64,000 nt of DNA from Microvelia longipes. Its lineage: Eukaryota > Arthropoda > Insecta > Hemiptera > Veliidae. The notes under the pieces are model-generated. The model did no database searches. It was given only the letters and a program-made list of their open reading frames with translations, and was not told the origin of the DNA. Made by a program: the position numbers and the translations under genes. The DNA is taken from assembly GCA_018340805.1 (NCBI GenBank), contig JACMZG010000008.1:12486742-12550741 (forward strand). Direction: 5' to 3'. Below are positions 11,012 to 22,370 of the stretch, piece by piece; within the stretch, counting starts at the first letter, position 1, and each line of letters opens with the position of its first letter.

Positions 11012-11816
11012 TATAATACGACACACGGCTAAAATCAATTGACAGCCCGCCAAAATCACAATACTTTCAACCCTCTTTTTTAAACAAAATAATCCCATTT
11101 TTTAACTAACAAAAAAAATTCCCTACTCTGGCAACACTGTAAGTCAGGTTATGTTTTGAATTTTATTATTTATTTTTATTTGACATCGTATTTTTTTATT
11201 TTTTAAAAATTATTTACTTACTTTTTAAGTAGGAATATTGTTGTATCTTATAAATTTATCAACTAAGTGTTGCTTTAAATTTGTTCGGGAAGTATGAATT
11301 AAGTGGAGTTAAAGTTTTAATTACGTAATGACAATGGATCATAATAGTTCTATGATAAAAGTTAGACGATTTAAATAGTCAGCTATAATTACTCTTTTCC
11401 AAAACAAATTGATTTTTTTGTGTCAAGTTTGTATAATTGATACGTATTGTTTCATATTATAAATAATAATATGACACAATATGCATTCATGACTTAAAAA
11501 AGTCAAGAATGTACATGCGTCAAATATAGGCACTCAGATCATATTACAACGCAATAATTGGATGAATTGAACAGATTGGAATGAAACGAAACGAATCAAT
11601 ATGCACAATGAAGGAAATAAAAGCGACGCGAGGTTACAAATATTTAACACCAGTGTTGCCTTTTTATGATTTTATTTACAAAAAAGGTATTTTTTTATAC
11701 CGAGGTTGGCATGAGGTGGAGGGGGAAGGAGCGGGGTCGGTTTGAACCAATAGAATTCTTTCCCTCACAGATTTTTGGCGCGCTGTCAATTGATTTTAGC
11801 CGTGTGTCGTATTATA
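11012..11816. mobile_element. Non-autonomous TIR element, about 805 bp
   Basis: Terminal inverted repeats of about 45 bp: 11012-11056 starts TATAATACGACACACGG, and 11776-11816 ends CCGTGTGTCGTATTATA. An inner pair (ctggcaacactg near 11126, cagtgttgcc near 11651) extends the symmetry. No transposase frame inside. Terminal TA at both ends allows a TA target duplication (Tc1/mariner-like), but this is not proven. Confidence 0.85.
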
Positions 11817-12064
11817 ACAAGCATTATAAACAAAAATATATTCATGATTTTTGTTTTTAAATAAAAATACCGTTTCCGTCTCTTAGGATCATAGATAAAC
11901 AATATTACATAGATGGCTCACTCAAAGATTAAAAAAAAAATATTTGATGGGATGCAGGAGGCTCAAGTAGTACAGTCTAGTGGTGACAGCGTGAAACTGT
12001 CACATATTTTTATTTCTGACATTTTATTTATTTATTTTATTCAACCAAACAACGAGCTGTTGAG

Positions 12065-12217
12065 GGTTCCTATTGGCTTCCTGATAACAAAAAAATATGT
12101 CCGAAAAAAGTTTATATTATATATATATATGCATATATGTATATAAATATATGTATGTATATTATAATATATATATTATATAATATTATATATATATATA
12201 CATATATATATTATATA

Positions 12218-12273
<56 letters not shown>

Positions 12274-12332
12274 TATATATAATAAACTTTTTTCGGACAT
12301 ATTTTTTTGTTATCAGGAAGCCAATAGGAACC
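12065..12332. repeat. Inverted repeat enclosing a (TA)n array
   Basis: The left arm (12065-12113, ggttcctattggcttcctga...) is the reverse complement of 12284-12332, almost perfectly. The loop is nearly all TA with a few ATG/CAT interruptions (12114-12283). Opposed reading frames across the hairpin are artefacts. Confidence 0.93.
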
Positions 12333-12529
12333 GATTCCGCTCACTCCACCCTCAACTTCCGTCATCCGAACACCCATAAGCGTCATTTTCATTATGAAAT
12401 TCGCTAAAATGCACATTTTTTTTTTTTTTATTTTATTTATTAAGTTTTAACTTGATGCAATAAGTTTTTGATTTTTAGTGAATTTTTGAAATTTGCTAAA
12501 TCATTATTGCAAGTTAAACAATATAATTA

Positions 12530-12588
12530 TGTACTTTTATAGATTGATCTTGACCTAGTTTCATTCCGATCCGTGAAAGCTTATATCC

Positions 12589-12641
<53 letters not shown>

Positions 12642-12758
12642 TATTGTATAATTATATATATTTACATATATAATATATATATATCAATATATATATTATA
12701 TATATATATACATATTATATATATATACATATATTGATACAAATTATATATTTATATA

Positions 12759-12848
<90 letters not shown>

Positions 12849-13040
12849 AATTATATAATGTATTGTACATAAACACATGTACGTATTTATGTACGACATT
12901 TTTGTGTCCTAGATTTTTGTGTTTCTATGGGACCTAATAACATTCTAATGCTTTCTTGGAAACTCGCTACAAAATCAACTTTGTTTTTGGCCCGAACCCT
13001 ATTGTTTATGAAATATGTGTGATGTCATTAAACCACCAAA
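12530..13040. repeat. Hairpin element with a microsatellite loop (copy 2)
   Basis: 12889-13035 (gtacgacatttttgtgtcct to atgtgtgatgtcatt) matches the right arm of the element at 5039-5522. 12540-12590 matches part of the left arm (gacctagttt). The interior (12587-12846) is TA repeats with short interruptions, longer than in copy 1. Confidence 0.75.
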
Positions 13041-13190
13041 ATGACCCCACAAACATTTAAGAAAATCACGAATTTTTATAGACTGTTTAGATTAGGCTGG
13101 CAATTTTTTACACATATCCTACTATATATGGTTCAAAAACATACAGAGTTTCATTGTATTATCTGTATATGTTCTTGTTTTAGTAATTGA

Positions 13191-13299
<109 letters not shown>

Positions 13300-13379
13300 G
13301 TCAAACAAGACAGTATGTCATTAATTAACATAATGTAAACAAATGACGCATTTTACTAATACATTCATAAATTCGCTTT

Positions 13380-13487
13380 TATCGAGGCAGTATGCCACTT
13401 ATATAAACCAGTAATATGACGACTTGATAAAGTACAACAACTGTGTGGCCGCGTTGACGCCGCAGAGGCCCAAGACCTCTTGTTTTT
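13380..13487 (+). repeat. Dispersed family, catgtggccgc type (copy 2)
   Basis: cagtatgccacttatataaa, ccagtaatatgacgac, then gtgtggccgcgttgacgccg, aligning with 5590-5704 and ending at ...cctcttgtttt. 13488-14369 has no gene recognised. At 13912-13956 there is a short tandem duplication of ctgttgatcgccaattattt. Confidence 0.7.
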
Positions 13488-14369
13488 CTTTATATAACAT
13501 AAGCAGCATTATTACTCGTTACTATTTTTTTTTTTGTAATTTTTCAAAGAAAATGAGCTTAATTATCTCAATTTTTATACAAAACTATCCTAATTCTTCT
13601 AAAATTTGACCAAAATTAACCAAAGCTCAGTTAATTGTATCCTAGTACTGTCTTTGGCCCAATTCCTTTAGAAAATTAGGTGACGAGTTCTATAATGAGG
13701 CAAACAAAATGGTGAAGTCAAAAAAAAGATGAGCATAGATGATTTTATCGTTTGACGTGTATTCAAACATGTGATTAAAAGAAATTAATCACATTTTTTG
13801 GCAAAATGATTTAGAAATAAGCATACATTGTAGCAGTATGCTACTTGCATAGATTAATACGACAGTCTAACGGGCCTACCAAAATTCGGCCATAAAGATA
13901 AAAGCCTGTTGATTGCCAATTATTTAACTCCTGTTGATCGCCAATTATTTAACTCCTTTTATGCGATTTTGCATAGTGTTAAGTCAACAATATATAGCAA
14001 TAGATTTTATGTGATAGCATATTTATTGAAAATTTAGAGGTGTTATCAAATCTGAACAAGCGTATAGATTAAAAGTGAATTGATTGTTACGTGCAAGTAT
14101 TAATAACATTAATTGAGTATTATACAATAACCTTAAGGCTTAAAATAAAAATAAATAATTTTTAACCATAGTCCAGACATAAGTGTATTAAATAAAAATT
14201 TCAACAATGTACTCACCTGAAATAATTTATGTTTGAATTATATTATCCCGCAATAAAATTACATCAAACCATGGCAATTATTACGTAAACAGTTTATAAA
14301 AAAAATATGTTTTGGGCCTGTTAGCCGTTACGTCTGGAACACTTGTAAATTTGGTGAATTGTATATTCT

Positions 14370-14452
14370 AAGGACGAGCGAAGCGAGTCTGAAGCAGGGA
14401 GGATCAGCTAAGAAATCCGATGAGGAAAAGTTCCGAGGTACCCCGTACCTGA
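14370..14452 (+). repeat. Dispersed GCGAAGCG repeat (copy)
   Basis: ctaaggacgagcgaagcgag, then gcagggaggat, aaatccgatgagg and gaggtaccccgtacc. This matches the right end of the family at 9595-10270, 39560-39705 and 41860-42600. 14453-15339 has no gene recognised. Confidence 0.75.
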
Positions 14453-15339
14453 TTTTTTTATTAAAAAGATTTTGTATTACTTAAATTTAACATTTTGTCC
14501 CCTAAATCTTTATAGTATGGTCATTTTTAATATCATTAAGAGTAAATTAGGTTAAAATTAATTTTCCGAATAAATTATATTCTTTTAATTTCCTACGATA
14601 AAACCAGTTTTCCTGAAAAAATGTTAAATACACAATTATAATTTGGGTATTTATACTTATAAAAACACAATTTATTTACAAAACCACAAAATTTATTTAT
14701 ATATGTAGTGCGATTCCCGTATTTATTAAAATGCCTTTGAACGTAACTTTTAGCGTATTAATTTTAAATTTTTAACTTATTTTGCGTTGGACAAATTCAG
14801 TGTATGTGCTTCAAATCTTAAAGTAAAAATCCTGTCGCGGATGTCTGCAAGGCGAGCGAATTTTGTTTTAAATGCGTGATTTCATGCTTAAGTTTTCTGT
14901 ATATGCTTCGTAGCCTAAGCCATAGCGTTTTTCGTTTTTTTTTTCAAAGAAAATGCGCCTGTTAATCTCATAGATTAAACAACGCACGATATTATTTTAA
15001 GCATTATTTTCACTAATTTGCTTAGTTTATGCTAATTCTTAGCACATTTCTTTTTTTCGAGCAATTCTTAAACAGATGACAAGTTATGACGCTTGTACAG
15101 AAAACTTAAGCAAGAATTGTATTGATAAGCCGGAAAGAACGCAATTCAAATAAAATTAGCATGGGGTGTGGATCTCCTGGCCAGAATTATTATGAAGTTA
15201 TTAACTTACATAAATACTATAAATACTAGTAATGCGTTGCATCAAGAACTCACGTCAAAAAATACATCAACATTTGTTTAAAGCAAGCGAAATGAGTTTA
15301 TCAAAACATTCGGATGCTATACTATTTTAAAGTATAAAC

Positions 15340-16540
15340 TCAAAAAGGCTCGCTTCGCTTGCTAGTTTAGATATCTTAAACATTTACATATTTAACATAA
15401 TACAAATTTAAAATAAAGGCTCGCTTCGCTCGCTAGATTGCGTAAATTTATATTTATGCAAGTAAAAAAGGCTCGCTTCGCTCGCTAGATTGCGTATATT
15501 TATAATAATACATAGTAAAGAAGGCTCGCTTCGCTCGCTAGATTGCTTATATTTAATATTAAAGCGTATAAAAAAAGGCTCGCTTCGCTCGCTTGATTGC
15601 GTATATTTATTAACATAAATAATAAAAAAGGCTCGCTTCGCTCGCTAAATTGCGTATATTTATATTCATGCATAGTAGAAGAAGACTCGCTTCGCTTGCT
15701 AGATTGCTTTTATTTATAATAAAATATATATTGTAAAAAAGGCTCGCTTCGCTCGCTAGATTGCGTAGATTTATATTCATGCATAGTAAAACAAGGCTCG
15801 CTTCGCTCGCTTGATTGCGTATATTTATAATAATAAAATAGTAAAAGAAGGCTCGCTTCGCCCCGCTACATTGCGTAGATTTATATTCATGCATAGTAAA
15901 AGAAGGCTCGCTTCGCTCGCTAGATTGCTTATATTTATAATAAAATATACTGTAAAATAGGCTCGCTTCGCTCGCTAGATTGCGTTGATTTATATTAATG
16001 CAAGTAAAAAAGGCTCGCTTCGCTCGCTAGATTGCTTATATTTATTATTAATGCATAGTAAAAAAAGGCTCGCTTCGCTCGCTAGATTGCTTATATTTAA
16101 TATTAATGCATGTAAAAAAAAGGCTCGCTTCGCTCGCTAGATTGCTTATATTTATAAATAAAATATATATTGTAAAAAAAAGGCTCGCTTCGCTCGCTAG
16201 ATTGCGTAGATTTATATTCATGCATAGTAAACAAGGCTCGCTTCGCTCGCTTAATTGCGTATATTTATAATAATAAATAATAAAAGAAAGCTCGCTTCGC
16301 TCGCTACATTGCGTAGATTTATATTCATGCATAGTAAAAGAAGGCTCGCTTCGCTCGCTAGATTGCTTATATTAAAAAAATTTTATAAATAAATCGTATT
16401 TGTAATCGGCTCGTATTTGTAAAAATTTTATAAATAAATAAATTTTATAAATAAATAAATAGTAAAAAAGGCTTGCTTCGCTCGCTTGATTGCGTATGTT
16501 TATAATAATACATAGTTAAAAAGGCTCGCTTTAAATTTTA
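15340..16540. repeat. Tandem array of a 24-bp GC-rich motif, about 21 copies
   Basis: The motif GGCTCGCTTCGCTCGCTAGA-TTGC recurs about every 51-59 bp: near 15345, 15418, 15470, 15523, 15577, 15630, 15684 and so on to 16342, then 16470 and a truncated copy at 16521. The intervening AT-rich segments of about 30 bp are themselves related (gtatatttataataata, catgcatagtaaa), so this is one 51-59-bp minisatellite unit with a conserved GC-rich half. GCTCGC is directly repeated around TTC in each copy. No cas-like genes are present and the spacers are not unique, so it is not CRISPR. The minus-strand frames with repeated NLASEASL-type residues are a by-product of the array. Confidence 0.95.
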
Positions 16541-17300
16541 TTTTTTTGAGTTTATTATTTTAGCCGCCATTTTTTAAATTATTAAAAAAAATTGAAATGT
16601 TGACCATGAAAATATATTTTCTTTTTCTACTCTTTAAGAGCTTTTAAACGATATACAACACGATTTTTTGCTTAAAATTTGGTTTTCCGGTCCGCCATAT
16701 TGGCTGCCATTTTGAAAATATTTTTCGGAATATTACCAAAAACTATACAGCTCTGACATATAGTTAATTTTACTTGTATAAAAGTATCTAAAGTATATTA
16801 CAATAGATCTTTATCTTATAAATTCTTATAAAATTAGTAAAAATTAAATATTATATTAAATAATGGCCGCCATGTTGAATTTTTCGGAATTCAGTATATA
16901 ACATTTTTTGTTCTACTAATCAAGAGCTTTACAACGATATATTACACGAGTTATTTCTTTAATTTTAAATTTTTTGAGTTCATTATTTTGGCCGCCATTT
17001 TTAAATTATTCAAAAAATTTTAAAATGTTGTCCATGAAACATATATTTTCTTTTTCTACTCTTTAAGAGCTTTGAAACGATATACAACACGATTTTTTCG
17101 CTCAAATTTTTTTTTTATCCGGTACGGCATATTGGCCGCCATTTTGAAAATATTTTTCGGAATATTACCAAAAACTATACAGCTCTGACACATAATTAGT
17201 TTTACCTGTATACAAAATGTTATCAAAATCGGTTAATTTTTACGGCAGTTATCGCGACACGTACAAACAAACACACAACATACAAACATACAACATACAA
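16535..17300. repeat. Direct-repeat pair rich in GCCGCCAT motifs
   Basis: 16535-16790 and 16968-17220 are diverged direct copies sharing gagtttattatttt, GCCGCCATTTTT, ctttttctactctttaagag, cgatatacaacacgattttt and ggaatattaccaaaaactat. The 3' end at 17225-17310 (ggcagttatcgcgacacgta, then acaaacaaacacacaac) looks like a transposable-element terminus. GCCGCCAT occurs at 16563, 16866, 16991 and 17135. 17301-17721 shows no gene. Confidence 0.85.
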
Positions 17301-17721
17301 ACTTACGAGCCGTCCCAATCTTCTGAAATGTAAGAACTCACTTACGTTCGTTCAATGACGATAAAAAATTAGCGTCGTACCAAGCTTTGAGCATTTTGCA
17401 TGGTCTTATCGACTCAGACTTTATTAGGTGCAGCACCCCAAAAACGCCTATAATGACACTTAACTCGACATGTGGCTTATTGATCTTTTTTCGGTTATCC
17501 AGTAATTTCACCTTTTTGGTCACTTAAGGTTGTTTCATTTAGTTCCATACTATATAAAACATAAAAAGGACCTTTTCCCCAGCAAAAAAATTTACCAATT
17601 TTTAAAAACTTTTGTTGACTCAGCTAACTGTAGAAATGATACCTGATTTTTTAAAGGGTCCCTGTCATTCCTAAGGTTGATTTTGTACTTAATTTAACTT
17701 AGAAATATTATTCCGTTTCTA

Positions 17722-18210
<489 letters not shown>

Positions 18211-18955
18211 AAATTATAAATGCATTGGTATAATATTGCGTGACAAAACATTAAGGAAAAGTGTAGTTATTTGCTTTACGTCTGATGTAGGATCGGGCTG
18301 ACATAACAAAGGATACACTGGAAGAGATACTAATCCACCTTAATTGCCACATAGTTTGTCTAATTTGTTCAAAAACCAGGGTTAACCACTACCACTGGCT
18401 CTATCATAAAGCAGTTTAACAATTTAACTGAGTCTAACCAGTCAGTATGTTGTCCTCTAACGTACATTAGTATATTATAAGTCAATTGAATCTAGTCGTT
18501 TTTATATTAATATCCTCCTTTCTTACGAGATTTTTAAACTAGTGTATTGCGCAGTAACTACACCAGCGAGGTGCAGAAAAGTTTTAATATTTAATATCCG
18601 AAGTTTTAACTTGAATTTTAAAGTTAAAAAAATTATTTTTATTGCCAGGAAATAGTGTTATGTCATAAACAGTGAATAATTGTAGAAACTTGTAGCTATG
18701 GAAATTTAAATGTTATTAAACAATGGTCCTATAAAATAATTGTAAGTAATTGAATTTTTAAATTAATTTATAGTGCATTTTTAATAAGCGTGAGAAATAA
18801 ATTTGAACTAAATATTGTATGTGGCATTCTTCTTTACATTTACCTACTTTTAATTACTATGTGCAAAGAAATTTCATAGTAATTATGATATTTTTCAATA
18901 TGGTTATATGTATGGAGGGAGGTGAATTGTTTGAAAGGGGGGAATCACTGACCAA

Positions 18956-18957
<2 letters not shown>
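18211..18957. other. Intergenic, no gene seen
   Basis: AT-rich, no exon or RNA gene recognised. The right end (ggggggaatcactgaccaag) matches the sequence before the TA array at 29698 (agagggactcactgatcaag), so it belongs to another dispersed repeat. Confidence 0.5.

Positions 18958-19026
<69 letters not shown>
18958..19026. repeat. (TA)n microsatellite
   Basis: About 68 bp of pure TA. Confidence 0.98.
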
Positions 19027-19029
<3 letters not shown>

Positions 19030-19354
19030 AGGTTTCTGAACGAGAATTCTGTTCCAAGACAATTTTCTGTCGCTCGATGACTTTCAAACGTTTGTTTTGG
19101 ATCGGAATGATGACTTAACAAAAATATTAAATTATTAAATATCACAAAACGCAAACGTTTTTTCATTGAAATTGTTATAATGAAATTTGATATGCATGTA
19201 CTACTATGTATAGTAACTATATATGCTACTATGTGTAAATACTCCTATGAATGGTAAAACTATTTATTGTCATTGTTAGTTTTAATTTTATTGATTGTTA
19301 TACAAAGTATAACGAAAATAATCATGTTTTTGGACTAATACACTTGAAAATTCA

Positions 19355-19428
19355 CTTGTATCGTGGCAGTTTGCCACTTACATAAACTAGTAATATGACA
19401 AACTGATATAGGACAAGAACCACATACT
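19355..19428 (+). repeat. Dispersed family, truncated copy 3
   Basis: cagtttgccacttacataaa, ctagtaatatgacaaactga and tataggacaagaaccac match 5590-5704 but lack the GC-rich end. 19429-20340 shows no gene. Confidence 0.6.
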
Positions 19429-20340
19429 TTAATAACTACAACAAAATTAATTAAGTTGGCGAATTTGATAAACCATAAGAAGGAAAACTGCCTACAGGTA
19501 CTGATAAGATCTAACAAATTCACTTTTAGGACTTTCGGAGAAGAATTTATCTTACTTTCGGCACAACTGCTGAAAAATGAAAAGAATTTGTTATATTTCT
19601 GACAATGGTGCCGAAAGTAAAGAAGAATTTGGTGCCTGTTGACACACATGCAATGTCAATATTACGCATCAATCACAATACTTATTTTTATGCTTACTTC
19701 CTGATCCTGAAATATTTAGGGTATCTACAATAATTACAAAATAACTTTAGTCAATTTATTTGCAAATAATTTAAAAAATCTACCTAATCAACCACTCTTA
19801 TCGTCATAAGTTAATTTTTTGTTAATATTTGTGTGATTGATCTTTTTAAGGGTCCCCTATAGAGGTGGAGTATAATAGTGAACTCACTTATCACTCTAAA
19901 TCTTTTTCAAGCTTATTAAATTTTCCAATAACAATAATAATGTAAGAACAGATAAGTTGTGATACCGATAATGCTATAATTTTGCCCTTGACTTACTTAT
20001 CACTATAACAACAAAGATCAGGATAAATTTCAAGGTCCTGGCATATATTGACTTTCTCATATTTTTTCGTTATGTTATGAATATTAATAAATTGTAATAA
20101 TCATTCGCGTATTATATTATCTTTGTGTATTTTTATCAGTGAATATACCTAATATTTTTAAAAAACGTTTTCTTAATTTAGTAGAACACGCAGAACAGTC
20201 TAAAAACCAAGTTAGTAATCACTGGCTAATTTTTTAGCAGAATTTAAAGGAAACGCTACTTTTAGTACTGCATTCCTGTTGCGCCTGAAAAGCCCTTTAT
20301 TATAAAGGTTTCCCTTATAGAACTTTTTATCGATTTATAG

Positions 20341-20660
20341 AATATGATCGATAATTCAGTTGAAATCCCGATTTGGATTTGTTTTGCGTCTAGGTCAATG
20401 ACATCGTCGATATATGTTAGGTTCTGTAGTGTTTGCGATTGTGGAGATGTAGTATGGAAGAGAGACCACTCCCTCTTGATACCTTCACCTTCAATAGCCT
20501 ACTGTCCCAGACAGACAGGACAAAAATGGCTCCCACGGAACTACGGCTAGCTAAGCGGGCTGCAAAGCGGTCGGACCTTGAAGTAGCTCCTTGGGACCTA
20601 TGACATTCTAGAATGATTGGGACAGGTTTCAGCACTATTGGACTACTCAAGTGGCGCAAT
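20341..20660. other. Locally GC-richer segment, unassigned
   Basis: Base composition is clearly higher in GC than the flanks (for example cagacagacaggacaaaaat and ctagctaagcgggctgcaaa). Both strands carry short open frames with no motif I recognise. It may be a decayed transposon fragment. 20661-20929 shows nothing further. Confidence 0.3.
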
Positions 20661-20929
20661 TGGCAAATAATTAATGAGTAAAAAGAAGGTTTCTTTTATT
20701 ATACATTATTTTGACAAAAGTTATAAAATGCAGGAAGAATTTGATAGATAATCTGGAACTGAAACCAAACCTGAATGAAAAAAAAAATATTTTAAAAATG
20801 TTAAGAGTTATATTTAAGGAGTTAGATTAGATTAGTTGCATTGAAAAAACAATGTTCAGGTTACGCAGCCGGCACCACACACCAGCTGAGTAGTAGCTAC
20901 GGGCCAAAGACCCATATTTTGAATGCCTA

Positions 20930-21032
20930 AAGGCAAACGAAGTGTATCCAAAGGCAGTGCGCGATATATCGGAAATGAGTGAAGTGAGTCCGATATAATG
21001 AGACAAAATTCTGAGGAACCCCATACCCGATT
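20930..21032 (+). repeat. Dispersed GCGAAGCG repeat, diverged copy
   Basis: aaatgagtgaagtgagtccg, atgagacaaaattctgagga and accccatacccgattc align with the right end of the family at 14370 and 39600. Confidence 0.55.
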
Positions 21033-22370
21033 CATTTTTAATATTTTTTATTTATTTATAATATTTTTAAATAGAAATTGCGTAAATCGAACGAGGAGAG
21101 ACTTTTTTGCTTAGCTTTTTTATAATTTTAATATAATTGTTATTGTTTAATATTTTTGTCAAAATATGTCAAAACAAATAACAAATCAAGCCATTTATTA
21201 TTTGTTTCACTATATCGAAGTTGTTCCTCAACTTATTTTAACACAAATTATCTTTCGTTGCTCTACAAGGCATGAAGTATTTTGCTGTATTTATCACGCA
21301 GATCTATTCAACAGTTTTGTGTTTGTTATAAAATAGTTGTTATGTAATGTAATAGTTATGTTGTAATGTAAATAGTGTTGAGATGACATCCAAAAACAAA
21401 TAGGTTTAAATTAAACTGATTATCGTTAAAGGTGCGTTTAGAAATCCTCACCCGGTAACTCAGGTTTTTGTAAATCCGTTTCTATAACTTCCTCAAAAGA
21501 GCTAATAATCTCGTTACGGCTGTATTCTTTGTTTGATGTTACTCGTTCGATCAACTATAGTATTATAGTCAATTTTATTCCATTTTAGATGTTACAAAAA
21601 GTTTGTTTTCAAAATAATCGAGAGTCACCAGGTCTTTAGAATATTAATTACTATAATTGCGCTAAAACTGGTTTTAGCGGTAAGTATTTTATAAATACTG
21701 CCTGAGTCGTCAAGTTTTATCTAAACTGAAATCGTATAATATATTATTACAATAGCGTTCAGTCTAGGTAGTTATAGTGAAAACTATAATATAATAACAA
21801 GATTAAGGTTATGGGTGAAAAGAAATACGAGAAAGAGAAAAAGGAAAATATGAAACCTTTCTTATTAATGTTTATCAATTATTATTTAATTTATCTTTAT
21901 TATTTAAGGAAATCACCAGATTTCCTTAAATTTAGCCACGACCGAAAGGGTTTAATAATAAAACTTCAATTCTGTTTCTATAACTAATTACCTAGCATCT
22001 TACATTTTATAAATAAGAAAATAAATATAAAAATACATGAATTTTTGTAGCGTTTTCAAGCATATGAAGCATTGCATTGCTTTACTTATCGGATTTTTGA
22101 AATCATGCGTAAATACTGAGCATGCAATTTGCCGCATACTGCATAATCTTGAACTACTGCATTTGCATAGACACAGTATAATAGTCAACACTGCATTAAG
22201 CAATGTAGTGTTATCTATTATAGGTTGGGTATGAACTGGAAAAAAGATTTTGAATTAAAAGTCATATACTACCTATTAATTTATTTTATCCTTATAAATT
22301 AAATTAACTCTCTAACAATATCTGGTTTTAACAAAGTTTTCTTATTTCAGGTGACCATAAAGAAGACAAA
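21033..22370. other. Region upstream of AGPAT
   Basis: No coding exon seen. Because the first AGPAT coding exon is preceded by a 3' splice site (cttatttcag ending at 22350), at least one non-coding exon and the promoter probably lie in or before this stretch. I cannot place them. Confidence 0.4.

Noticed and set aside
15610..16332. Two 94-codon minus-strand frames with repeated NLASEASL residues
   Set aside because: They are translations of the tandem array and shift with unit length. No independent coding evidence.
15340..16540. CRISPR array
   Set aside because: The spacers are homologous to each other, the organism is eukaryotic and no cas genes are present. It is a minisatellite with a GC-rich half-unit.
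20417..20659. 80-codon minus-strand frame in a GC-richer patch
   Set aside because: No recognisable domain, both strands are open, and no splice or promoter context. Kept only as an unassigned segment.
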